DNA from: JBGTBQ01 sp041749275
GTDB lineage: Bacteria > Acidobacteriota > Blastocatellia > Pyrinomonadales > Pyrinomonadaceae
Assembly: GCA_041749275.1 (NCBI GenBank)
Contig: JBGTBQ010000356.1
Coordinates: forward strand, 1 to 8,387
Direction of reading: 5' to 3'
Length of the DNA stretch: 8,387 nt
The notes below the pieces were generated by a model that saw only the letters and a list, made by a program, of their open reading frames with translations, did not search any database and was not told where the DNA came from. Both the position numbers and the translations under genes were made by a program. Below are positions 1 to 6,779 of the stretch, in pieces; positions within the stretch are counted from its first letter, which is position 1; each line of letters starts with the position of its first letter.

Positions 1-386
1 GCGGCGCGCTCGCACGCGCCCGAAGCGCCGCGCGTGATGGAGACGGCGACGCCGACGACGGCGAAACCGGAGGCCGGGTGCGGCATCTTCGCGTAAGCTT
101 GGCCCGTGCCGGCGGGCGGGAGCGGGACGCGAATCTCGCGCAGGATTTCGTCGGGTTCGAGCGCGGTGGTGAGCATGTCCACGAAGAAGCCAGCGGCGAC
201 GATGGTGCGCTCGCCGCCTTCCATGAACTGACCGGCGCACTCTATAAGTGCGACATCAACGGCATCACTTACGGCGACGGGCGTATCAACGTAGGCGTCC
301 AAGTAACCATGACCCTGCTCGAAGACACCTTCGCCGACGATTCGGACAATTGAAGGTAGCCTCCGCGGTTCAACGCGCGCGAGCAT
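1..386 (-). CDS. Partial CoxM-type FAD-binding subunit (xanthine/CO dehydrogenase family), 5' half apparently missing
   Basis: This frame runs leftward from an ATG at 386 and leaves the window still open (128 codons). From about residue 55 it reads like the medium, FAD-binding subunit of molybdenum hydroxylases: GGERTIVAAGFF, then TTALEPDEILREIRVP, then AYAKMPHPASGFAVVGVAV. These are the end of the FAD-binding domain and the start of the CO_deh_flav_C domain. In the family this subunit passes electrons from the molybdenum subunit via FAD to or from the iron-sulfur partner. A full subunit has roughly 160 residues before this point, but here a TGA lies directly before the ATG and no other minus-strand frame upstream continues the family. 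Residues 1-54 are only weakly alignable (RRLP, an isolated G and DTPVAVSD could be a diverged remnant) and their codon use is less GC-biased. GAGGAG at 390-395 is only three bases from the ATG. An in-frame ATG at 224 is the other possible start. It is a degenerate or truncated gene, or an assembly junction. Confidence 0.72.
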   Translation of the reverse strand, partial: MLARVEPRRLPSIVRIVGEGVFEQGHGYLDAYVDTPVAVSDAVDVALIECAGQFMEGGERTIVAAGFFVDMLTTALEPDEILREIRVPLPPAGTGQAYAKMPHPASGFAVVGVAVSITRGASGACERA

Positions 387-401
387 TCACTCCTCATTCA
401 A

Positions 402-431
402 CGTTCCGCGTTTCTCTGTGGTTTCCCACAG
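402..431 (-). repeat. Vestige of a CACAGAG-type intergenic repeat with small hairpin
   Basis: Read on the minus strand this stretch begins CTGTGGGAAACCACAGAG and continues GAAACGCGGAACG. It resembles the CCACAGAGAAACACGGAG-type short repeats that I know from intergenic DNA of many environmental bacteria. CTGTGG (416-421) and CCACAG (426-431) form a 6-bp stem with a 4-base loop. Its presence suggests that the DNA just upstream of the CoxM fragment is intergenic rather than the missing part of that gene. Only one degenerate copy is present, so this is a resemblance rather than a demonstrated array. Confidence 0.35.
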
Positions 432-438
432 TGACACA

Positions 439-484
439 CGGCGGGGCGTGCGCGGAGGCCGTCGGCGGTCAGCACGCCCCGCCG
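439..484. repeat. 13-bp perfect inverted repeat (hairpin)
   Basis: CGGCGGGGCGTGC at 439-451 is exactly complementary to GCACGCCCCGCCG at 472-484, leaving a 20-base loop (452-471). An RNA from either strand would fold into a very stable stem. No T-run follows on either side, so it is not a standard intrinsic terminator. It lies in non-coding DNA between divergent genes, so a role as a protein-binding site, a mobile-element relic or a transcribed structure is open. Confidence 0.6.
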
Positions 485-812
485 CTGTTCGTGCCCGCGT
501 CGCGCCTCTACGCGCGGCGGGGAATAATGCGCCGAGGCTCCCGGCTCGACGGTCAGTTCGGGGAGTTGTTTGTTGAAGGCTTCCCGCGCGTGCCGTGGGA
601 ACGTTAAGGGAGCAGGGCCGGGAGCCGATTTCGTTCACGCGGATGAGAGGGGGCAACAAGCGCGCGCCGAAAAATGCGAGACAAGAAGCGCGAGGCCGTG
701 ATAGCTTTAGCGGGCACGAAGGACAACATTCCGCACGCCACTTCCCGTATTGAAGGGCGTGCACGCGGCGACTACAAAGCGTCCGCCGAGACCGACAGAG
801 AGTCGGGTGTTT

Positions 813-828
813 CCCGCCGCGCGGCGGG
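813..828. repeat. Perfect 16-base palindrome upstream of the DUF1175 gene
   Basis: CCCGCCGCGCGGCGGG is self-complementary with its centre between 820 and 821. It lies 37 bases before the ATG at 866 and downstream of the weak promoter candidate, so it would fall in the leader of the operon transcript. It could be an operator for a dimeric regulator or simply a chance palindrome in very GC-rich DNA. No T-run follows, which argues against a terminator. Confidence 0.45.
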
Positions 829-865
829 CTTCAAGACGGCAAACAACAAAAGATTTCTCCGGTTG

Positions 866-1690
866 ATGCGCCCCCAGATGCACATCACATACTGTCTGCT
901 TCTCGTCGTGGCCTGCGCGCTCTCCGCCTGCCAACGCCACGAACCGGCGCGCGTCCGGGCCGAGGGTAAGACGCCCGCCGCGCCTCCCGCGCTCGAAGCG
1001 GCGGGCCGGGAAGACTCCGACGCGGACGGTCTGCCCGACCGCGCGGAGCTACGCTCCTTCAACGACCGCGAAAACTTTCGCCGCTGGTTCACGGCGCTGG
1101 CCGAACAGCAGTTCTACCGCGTGAGCGGAGAGTGGAACGCCGCGCAGCGCGACTGTGCGGGCCTCGTGCGCTTCGCGTGGCGCGAGTCTCTGCGCCGACA
1201 CGACCGCGCGTGGTTCCAGCGAATGGGCGAAGGCTACGACGCGCCCGCGCCCGACGTGCGCGCCTACACTTTGGAGCGCGGCCCGCTCGGCGAAAAAATC
1301 TTCCGCACCGACTTCGGCGGTTTTCAGGAGACGGATTTGAGCGCCGGAAAATTCTCCGAGTTCGCCGACGCGCGCACGCTCAAGGACTTCAACGCCGAAT
1401 TCATCAGCCGCGACCGGCGCGAGGCCCGCGCCGGTGATCTCCTCTTTTTCCACCAACCGTGGGTACAGAAATATCCGTACCACGTGATGATCTATCTCGG
1501 CGCGGCGCGCGTGGATTCGGAAGGCGCGAGCGATTGGGTGGTCTACCACACGGGCGCGTCGCCCGAAGACCCCGGCGAGGTCAGAAAGCTGCGCCTCGCC
1601 ACGCTCGACCGCCACCCCGACCCGCGCTGGCGTCCCATCGAACGCAACCGAAATTTTTTGGGATTCTACCGGCTGAAAATTCTGCAATGA
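866..1690 (+). CDS. DUF1175 family lipoprotein (YfaT-like), candidate NlpC/P60-fold peptidase
   Basis: The 274-residue product starts with a short signal peptide ending in a lipobox (LSAC, C22; next residue Gln), so it should be a lipoprotein, probably outer-membrane by the usual sorting rule. Residues 50-61 (DSDADGLPDRAE) are a DxDxDGxxDxxE calcium-type loop. The core then shows RDCAGLVRFAW with C97, ARAGDLLFF at 188-195, YHVMIYLG with H206, and VVYHTG with H228. This is the order of the DCSGLV / GDLVFF / HVGIYLG signatures of NlpC/P60 peptidases. The family assignment rests on this pattern and on the macroglobulin gene directly downstream, as with yfaT beside yfaS in E. coli. Peptidoglycan hydrolysis is inference. 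I chose 866 because the frame upstream to 674 lacks protein character and would bury the signal peptide. ATG at 878 is an alternative but loses the only basic N-terminal residue. Neither start has a clear Shine-Dalgarno sequence. The 107-base gap downstream holds the heptad palindrome. Confidence 0.85.
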   Translation: MRPQMHITYCLLLVVACALSACQRHEPARVRAEGKTPAAPPALEAAGREDSDADGLPDRAELRSFNDRENFRRWFTALAEQQFYRVSGEWNAAQRDCAGLVRFAWRESLRRHDRAWFQRMGEGYDAPAPDVRAYTLERGPLGEKIFRTDFGGFQETDLSAGKFSEFADARTLKDFNAEFISRDRREARAGDLLFFHQPWVQKYPYHVMIYLGAARVDSEGASDWVVYHTGASPEDPGEVRKLRLATLDRHPDPRWRPIERNRNFLGFYRLKILQ

Positions 1691-1694
1691 ACAA

Positions 1695-1785
1695 CAGGAG
1701 TCAGATGTCAGGAGACAGGAGTCAGAAGAAAAGCGCCGACCGCTTTTCCATTCTGGCTTCTGACTTCTGACTTCTGTCTCCCTGC
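1695..1785. repeat. Imperfect palindrome of 7-base units (AGRAGTC family) between DUF1175 and macroglobulin genes
   Basis: The left arm is a run of heptamers: AGGAGTC (1696-1702), AGATGTC, AGGAGAC, AGGAGTC (1717-1723) and AGAAGAA. The right arm (about 1753-1783) is the same kind of run in reverse complement, with GACTTCT-type units. The centre is AAAAGCG (1729-1735), loop CCGAC, CGCTTTT (1741-1747). A transcript would fold into a long imperfect hairpin that nearly fills the gap. The central A-stem-T arrangement is faintly terminator-like, but the GC part of the stem is only three pairs. Heptanucleotide intergenic repeats are known from cyanobacteria (STRR sequences), which shows that this kind of element exists; I do not claim that they are related. 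Confidence 0.7.
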
Positions 1786-1797
1786 CTTTGAGGGCTT

Positions 1798-4700
1798 ATG
1801 ACTCGTCGAATCGTCCTTTCCACCATCGCGTGTTATCTCGGCCTGATGCTGCTCGTGGCCGCTTTCGCCGTCCTGCGGGTGCGGACACAGAACCGCTTCG
1901 CGGCGCGGACGGCGCCCGACGTTTTGTCGGAGTACGGGCGCGAGATTACGGTGCCCGACCCGCACGCGAAGCCCTTCTTCTCGCTTCAGACGAACCGCAC
2001 CTACGGGACGACGGATCGCGCGCGCGTCTTCGTCAACTATCGCGGCGTGGAGAGTCTCGACTTTCGCGTCTACAAGGTGAAAGACCCGGTCAAGTTCTTC
2101 CGTAGTCTGGAGAACCCGCATCAGGTCGGCGAGGATGAAGAGGGGAAGGTCGGCGAGTTGACGAAGCGCAAGCCGACGTTTCTGGAAAAACTCCGGCAGG
2201 TCAAGAGCATCGTCTACGGGACGATCAAGCGTTACGTCCGCTCACAGCTTCAGAACCAATCGCGCAAGGGCTTCAACCAGCGTTTCCGCGCCGGTGAGGA
2301 AGAGGTGGACGAGCAGAGCAACCGCACGCCGCTCAACCAGAGCGAACTGGCGCGCGTGCCGCTCCTCAATCCCGACCAGATGATTGACAGTTGGCGCGAG
2401 AAGCTGCCGCCGCTCGAAGACGCCTACGACCGGCGCATGATTTCGCTCGGTCGCCAGAAGCCGGGCGTCTATCTCGTCGAAGCCGTCAACGGCGATTTGC
2501 GCGCCTTCGGCATCACCATCGTCACCGACATGGCGATGGTCGAGAAGACCTCGAACGACGGTCGGATGCTCCTCTACGCCGTCGAGCGCAAGTCGGGCGC
2601 GCCGCGCGAGGGCGTCAACGTGCAGGTCTTCCGCGGCAAGCAGGACGTGACGAAAGGCGCCACCGACAAGCAGGGCATCTGGCAAACGCAGATCGTCAAG
2701 CCGAAACCGGCGGCGAGCGAGGAGAGCGAAGAGGCGGAAGGCGAGGAAGAGCCGGAAGAGCCGGTGGATAACTCGTACATCATCATGGCGACCGAGGGCG
2801 AGAACTTCGCCATCTCCGATCTCGACTCTTACTACTTCGAGAGCGGCGGCGGCGAAGAGGGCGGCGCGGAGATGACGAGCTACGTCTACACCGACCGGCC
2901 CGTCTACCGCCCCGAACAGAAGGTCTACTTCAAGGGCATTCTCCGCCAGTTGACCGAGCAGGGCTACAAGCTTCCGGCCAACTCGACCGTCAGCGTCTCG
3001 GTCGAAGACCCCAGCGGCGGGCGCATCTTCGAGCAGGAATTAAAACTCTCCACGCGCGGCACCTTCAGCGGCGAGCTTGACCTGCCCGAAGAGTCGCCGC
3101 TCGGTTCCTACACCATCAACGCGCAACTCGGCGAGACTTCGGCCTCCGGTTACTTCGAGGTGCAGGAGTACAAGAAGCCGGAGTTCAAAGTAAAAGTCAC
3201 GACGCCGAAAGCCAACGTCTCGGTTGGCGAGAAGACCTCGTTCAACGTCTCGGCGAAATACTTCTTCGGCGCTCCGGTCGCGCGTGGCAACGTCAAATAC
3301 TACGTCTACCGCTCGCGCCATTACGGTTGGTGGGACAGGGGCGCGACGGAAGAGGACGAGTTCGGCGTAGACCCCTCGCGCGATGAGGAAGAGTCCAGCT
3401 ACTACGGCTACGGCGACAACATGGTCTTGGAAGGCGAGGGCAAGCTCGACGCGCAAGGGAACCTCAACGTCGAATTTACTGTCCCGATGCCCAACGCGAA
3501 AGAGACTTGGGATTACGAATACCGGCTCGAAGCCGAGGTCACGGACGCCTCGCGCCGTTCGATGAACAGCAGCACCAGCTTCGTCGGCGTTCGCAGCCAG
3601 ATCGTCACCTCCGCATGGCCCGAACGCTACGTCTACTATCAGGGCGACACGGCGAAGATCAAAGTCACGGCGCGCGACCGCGAAGGCCGCCCCGCGCGCA
3701 CGCGCGTCAAGCTCGTCTTCTACGAGCGGCGCTGGGAGAAGGTCATCAGGAAGACGGACTACGGCGACGAATATCCAGACTACGAAGTGCGCGAGAAGGA
3801 GTTGTCGTCCACCGCCGTCGAGACGAACGAACAGGGCGAGGCCGCGCTCGATTACGTAATCCCCGTGAGCGGCAACATCCAGATTAAGACGGTCGTCGAA
3901 GAGGGCGGGCGCGAGGTCGTCTCCGAGGCCGGCTCGATCTGGGTCACTGACCGCGCTGGCACCTTCACGGACGTGTCATACACGGGCGAGGGCACGATCA
4001 AGCTCGTCACCGACAAAAAGACTTATCAACCGGGCGAGACGGCGACGGTGCTCGCCATCCTGCCGACTGACAAGGCGCATCTGCTCGTCACGACCGAACT
4101 CAGAGGCGTCTTGAGCGTCCAGCGGGTTGACACGGTCGGGCGCACGGCCAGCATCAAAGTGCCCATCGAGAAGAGCCACGCGCCGAACATCTTTCTCAAC
4201 GTCACCTATGTCCGCAACAGCGATATGTATACGGAGAGCGTCGAACTGGTCGTGCCCGCGCGCGACAAGTTGCTGAAGCTCGACATCGTCCCGAACAAGA
4301 AGGAGTTTCGCCCGCGCGAGACTGTCTCTTACACGGTGCTCGCGCGCAACTCCGACGGCACACCGGCGCCCGGCGCGGAGGTCTCTTTCGGCGTTGTGGA
4401 TGAATCCATCTACAGCATCGCGCCCGAATCGGTGCAGGACATCCGGCGCGCGTTCTACGACCGCCGCTACAATCAAGTCAACACGAGTTTCTCCATCAAC
4501 TATTATTTCGTCGGCTACGCCGGCCAGAAGGTGGTCAACCTCGCCGCGAAGAAGAAGACGCGCCAGTTCGCCGACACGAAGAACGAGGGCGAGGTGGTCA
4601 ACCCGCTCGTGCGAAAGATTTTCAAGGACACGGCCTTCTGGCAGCCCGCGCTCGTAACGGGCGCGGACGGCAAGGCGACCGTCAAAGTCGAGCTGCCCGA

Positions 4701-6693
4701 CAACCTGACGACGTGGCGCGCGACGGCCCGCGCCATCACCTCGGACACGCGCGTCGGCACCGCCGTCACGCGCGTCATCGAGAAGAAGGATGTCATCATC
4801 CGCGTCGCGCTTCCGCGCTTTCTCACGGCGGGCGACACCGTGACCATCTCCGGCATCGCGCACAACTATCTCAAGCAGGAGAAGACGACGAAGATTACGA
4901 TTGAGGTACAGGGCGCGCGCCTGCTCGACGGGCCGGAGCAGACCGTCTCGATTCCGAGTTTCGGCGAGCACCGCGTCAACTGGCGCGTCAACGCGCCCTC
5001 GACCGGCGAAGTGAAGATTCTGGCGAAGGCTCTGACCGACGCCGAATCGGACGCCGTCGAAATCGCCATCCCCGTCGTCCCGCGCGGGCTGAAGGTGACG
5101 CGCGCCGAGAGCGCCGCCTTCGCCGAAGACGAGGCCGACAAAACTTTTACTTTCAACCTGCCCGCGAACGCCGACCCGAACGCGCGCACCTTCAAGGTCG
5201 AGGTCACGCCCTCGGTCGCGGGCGCGCTCTTCGGCGCGTTGGATTATCTGACCGGCTATCCTTACGGCTGCGTCGAGCAGACGATGTCGCGTTTTCTGCC
5301 GACGGTCATCGTCTCGCAGACCTTGCAGAACGTCGAGAGCGCGACCATCCGCGACACGAACGACATCGGACGCAAAGTCCGGCGTGGCTTGCGCCGTCTC
5401 TACAATTTCCAGCACGACGACGGCGGCTGGGGCTGGTGGAAGGACGACGAGACTGACCCGTGGATGACGGCCTACGTCGTGGATGGGTTCGTGCAGGCAC
5501 AACGCGCCGGCTACGAAGTTGACGCGAATCGGCTCGAACGTGGACGCAAAAAACTTCGCGAGCTGATCGCGGCGGGGCCGCCGGACGCGAGCAAGGCATC
5601 CATCGAAGACACGCACGCCTACGTGGTCTACGCGCTCGCCGAGAGCGGCGGCGCGGACGCGCGGTTCATCAACGAGCTGTTCGACCAGCGCGGCAACCTG
5701 TCGCCCTACGGACGCGCGCTCCTTGCGCTCGCGCTCCGCGAGGCGGGCGACGCGAAGCGAGCCGCCACGGTCGCCGCCGAGATCGAGCGCACGGCGAAGT
5801 TGAACCCCTCCGAGGCGCACTGGGAGTCGGTCGAGGCGACGGCGCTTTCGGTGAAGGCGCTTGCGCGCATCTCGCCGAAGAGTGAGCTGTTGCCGAAGGC
5901 CGCGCGCTGGCTCGTCCGCAGCCGGCGCTTCGGCAACTACTGGCGCTCGACCAGAGAGACGGCCTTCGCCATCTTCGGTCTGACCGACTATCTGAAAGTC
6001 AGTCAGGAACTGTCGCCCGACTACGCGGTCGAGGTCTACGTCAACGGCCAGCAGGTGCTCGCGCAGCAGATGACCTCCGCCGAGGCCACCGCCGCGAAGG
6101 TCTTCACCCTCCAGCGCAAGGGCGGTGAAGTCGGCGGCGCGAACGAGGTGCGCGTCGTCAAGCGCGGCCCCGGCGTGCTCTATCTCTCAACCACGCTCAC
6201 GCATCACACGAACGACGAGAACACGGCGGCGCAAGGCGTGCCGCAGTTAAAACTGTCGCGCGAGTATCTGCGTCTCAGCGTCGTGGACAAGGGCGAGGGC
6301 GGCCTCGGCTGGAAGGTCGAGCCGCTCGCGGGCGACATCCGTTCGGGCGACATCATCGTCTCGCGGCTCAGAGTCGAAGGCGACAAGGATTTGAGCTATC
6401 TGATGATCGAAGACCCGATTCCCGCCGGGTGCGAGCCGGTCGAAGAGGTGAGCGGCATCAACCTGCATCACACCGAGGAGGGCTGGAGCGATTGGTACAG
6501 CGCGCGCGAGTTCCGCGACCAGCGCGCCGTGCTCTTCCTCAACTACTTCGACGGCGCGGCGCAGTTCCAGTACGCCATGCGCGTGCAGGTGCCGGGCCAG
6601 TTCCGCATCGCCCCCGCGCGCGTCGAACAGATGTACCAGCCCGACGTGCGCGCCAACTCGGCAAGCGGCTCGATGACGATTCTTGATAAGTAA
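1798..6693 (+). CDS. Bacterial alpha-2-macroglobulin with intact thioester
   Basis: This 1631-residue protein is a periplasmic protease trap: cleavage of a bait region triggers collapse and, through a thioester, covalent capture of the attacker. Residues 6-27 are a hydrophobic signal anchor or Sec signal with no proper lipobox, unlike E. coli YfhM, which is a lipoprotein. An N-terminal macroglobulin-like part is followed by a Glu-rich linker (307-322) and a Gly/Glu linker (349-358), then MG2 with YTDRPVYRPEQ (364-374) and MG3 from about 458. FGVVDESIYS is at 864-873. A basic, low-complexity stretch at about 880-940 containing AAKKKTRQF is the best bait candidate. FWQPALVTG and LPDNLTTWR (966-974) mark the central A2M domain. 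YGCVEQTMSRF carries the thioester C1158/Q1161, followed by GWGWWKDD (1210-1217) in the helical thioester domain. EDPIPAG through YQPDVRANS forms the conserved C-terminal domain. Length matches YfhM (about 1650). GAGGG at 1790-1794 is only three bases from the ATG, so initiation may be modest. It is probably cotranscribed with its neighbours. Confidence 0.95.
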   Translation: MTRRIVLSTIACYLGLMLLVAAFAVLRVRTQNRFAARTAPDVLSEYGREITVPDPHAKPFFSLQTNRTYGTTDRARVFVNYRGVESLDFRVYKVKDPVKFFRSLENPHQVGEDEEGKVGELTKRKPTFLEKLRQVKSIVYGTIKRYVRSQLQNQSRKGFNQRFRAGEEEVDEQSNRTPLNQSELARVPLLNPDQMIDSWREKLPPLEDAYDRRMISLGRQKPGVYLVEAVNGDLRAFGITIVTDMAMVEKTSNDGRMLLYAVERKSGAPREGVNVQVFRGKQDVTKGATDKQGIWQTQIVKPKPAASEESEEAEGEEEPEEPVDNSYIIMATEGENFAISDLDSYYFESGGGEEGGAEMTSYVYTDRPVYRPEQKVYFKGILRQLTEQGYKLPANSTVSVSVEDPSGGRIFEQELKLSTRGTFSGELDLPEESPLGSYTINAQLGETSASGYFEVQEYKKPEFKVKVTTPKANVSVGEKTSFNVSAKYFFGAPVARGNVKYYVYRSRHYGWWDRGATEEDEFGVDPSRDEEESSYYGYGDNMVLEGEGKLDAQGNLNVEFTVPMPNAKETWDYEYRLEAEVTDASRRSMNSSTSFVGVRSQIVTSAWPERYVYYQGDTAKIKVTARDREGRPARTRVKLVFYERRWEKVIRKTDYGDEYPDYEVREKELSSTAVETNEQGEAALDYVIPVSGNIQIKTVVEEGGREVVSEAGSIWVTDRAGTFTDVSYTGEGTIKLVTDKKTYQPGETATVLAILPTDKAHLLVTTELRGVLSVQRVDTVGRTASIKVPIEKSHAPNIFLNVTYVRNSDMYTESVELVVPARDKLLKLDIVPNKKEFRPRETVSYTVLARNSDGTPAPGAEVSFGVVDESIYSIAPESVQDIRRAFYDRRYNQVNTSFSINYYFVGYAGQKVVNLAAKKKTRQFADTKNEGEVVNPLVRKIFKDTAFWQPALVTGADGKATVKVELPDNLTTWRATARAITSDTRVGTAVTRVIEKKDVIIRVALPRFLTAGDTVTISGIAHNYLKQEKTTKITIEVQGARLLDGPEQTVSIPSFGEHRVNWRVNAPSTGEVKILAKALTDAESDAVEIAIPVVPRGLKVTRAESAAFAEDEADKTFTFNLPANADPNARTFKVEVTPSVAGALFGALDYLTGYPYGCVEQTMSRFLPTVIVSQTLQNVESATIRDTNDIGRKVRRGLRRLYNFQHDDGGWGWWKDDETDPWMTAYVVDGFVQAQRAGYEVDANRLERGRKKLRELIAAGPPDASKASIEDTHAYVVYALAESGGADARFINELFDQRGNLSPYGRALLALALREAGDAKRAATVAAEIERTAKLNPSEAHWESVEATALSVKALARISPKSELLPKAARWLVRSRRFGNYWRSTRETAFAIFGLTDYLKVSQELSPDYAVEVYVNGQQVLAQQMTSAEATAAKVFTLQRKGGEVGGANEVRVVKRGPGVLYLSTTLTHHTNDENTAAQGVPQLKLSREYLRLSVVDKGEGGLGWKVEPLAGDIRSGDIIVSRLRVEGDKDLSYLMIEDPIPAGCEPVEEVSGINLHHTEEGWSDWYSAREFRDQRAVLFLNYFDGAAQFQYAMRVQVPGQFRIAPARVEQMYQPDVRANSASGSMTILDK

Positions 6694-6697
6694 GCAT

Positions 6698-6754
6698 TCA
6701 GCTATCAGCGTTCAGCTTATTCTTGTCTGAGCTGAACGCTGATAGCTGATAGCT
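6698..6754. repeat. 20-bp perfect inverted repeat of AGCTGAT-type heptads after the macroglobulin gene
   Basis: TCAGCTATCAGCGTTCAGCT at 6698-6717 is exactly complementary to 6730-6749, with a 12-base loop (6718-6729). The right arm continues as heptamers: AGCTGAA, CGCTGAT, AGCTGAT and a further GATAGCT copy to 6754. It begins five bases after the macroglobulin stop codon, and no T-run follows it, so it is not a classical terminator. It may shape mRNA stability or readthrough into the next gene. It has the same 7-base periodicity as the palindrome in the previous gap, but a different unit. Confidence 0.8.
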
Positions 6755-6765
6755 GACCGCTTCAC

Positions 6766-6771
6766 AAGGAA
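6766..6771 (+). promoter_or_regulatory. Ribosome binding site of the six-pass membrane protein
   Basis: AAGGAA lies eight bases before the ATG at 6780. It is the best Shine-Dalgarno match in the window and supports that start. It sits just outside the palindrome (6698-6754), so folding of the repeat would not hide it. Confidence 0.6.
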
Positions 6772-6779
6772 ATCGAAAG

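Larger units (their letters stand above)
387..865. other. Gap between divergent genes; no convincing coding region
   Basis: About 480 bases separate the leftward CoxM fragment from the rightward DUF1175 gene. The open frames here translate to Arg/Ala/Pro-rich sequence without recognisable motifs and have no good ribosome binding sites. The stretch holds a small hairpin at 416-431, a 13-bp inverted repeat at 439-484 and a perfect 16-base palindrome at 813-828, listed separately. One weak sigma-70-like promoter candidate faces the DUF1175 gene: TTGAAG at 750-755, a 17-base spacer, and TACAAA at 773-778, each four of six matches to consensus, about 90 bases before the chosen ATG. That promoter is a guess from spacing only. 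Confidence 0.5.

Noticed and set aside
78..353. 91-codon plus-strand frame
   Set aside because: Its first half is antisense to the CoxM-like sequence. Only the last 35 or so residues look protein-like, so I report the stretch as an anomaly rather than a gene.
387..764. 125-codon minus-strand frame upstream of the CoxM fragment
   Set aside because: It is Arg/Ala/Pro-rich without motifs and does not supply the missing FAD-binding half in sequence. It spans the 13-bp inverted repeat.
674..865. N-terminal extension of the DUF1175 frame from ATG 674
   Set aside because: The 64 extra residues have no protein-like pattern, would place the signal peptide in the interior, and overlap the palindrome at 813-828 and the weak promoter candidate.
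1049..1687. 212-codon minus-strand frame
   Set aside because: Antisense shadow of the DUF1175 gene, whose sense strand carries the lipobox, the DxDxDG loop and the Cys/His motifs.
1729..1747. Intrinsic terminator between the DUF1175 and macroglobulin genes
   Set aside because: AAAAGCG/CGCTTTT has only three GC pairs and four T residues, and is better explained as the centre of the heptad palindrome.
3976..5820. 614-codon open frame on the minus strand inside the macroglobulin gene
   Set aside because: It is antisense to a clearly homologous gene, is rich in Arg/Val/Asp/Ala as expected of the shadow of GC-rich codons, has no recognisable motif, and its start has no ribosome binding site.
6698..6749. 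Intrinsic terminator after the macroglobulin gene
   Set aside because: The stem is strong but no T-run follows on either strand, and the next gene starts 31 bases later with a good ribosome binding site.
1695..6754. CRISPR-like or insertion-sequence interpretation of the heptad palindromes
   Set aside because: There are no regularly spaced unique spacers, the two palindromes have different units, and no transposase or target-site duplication is visible.
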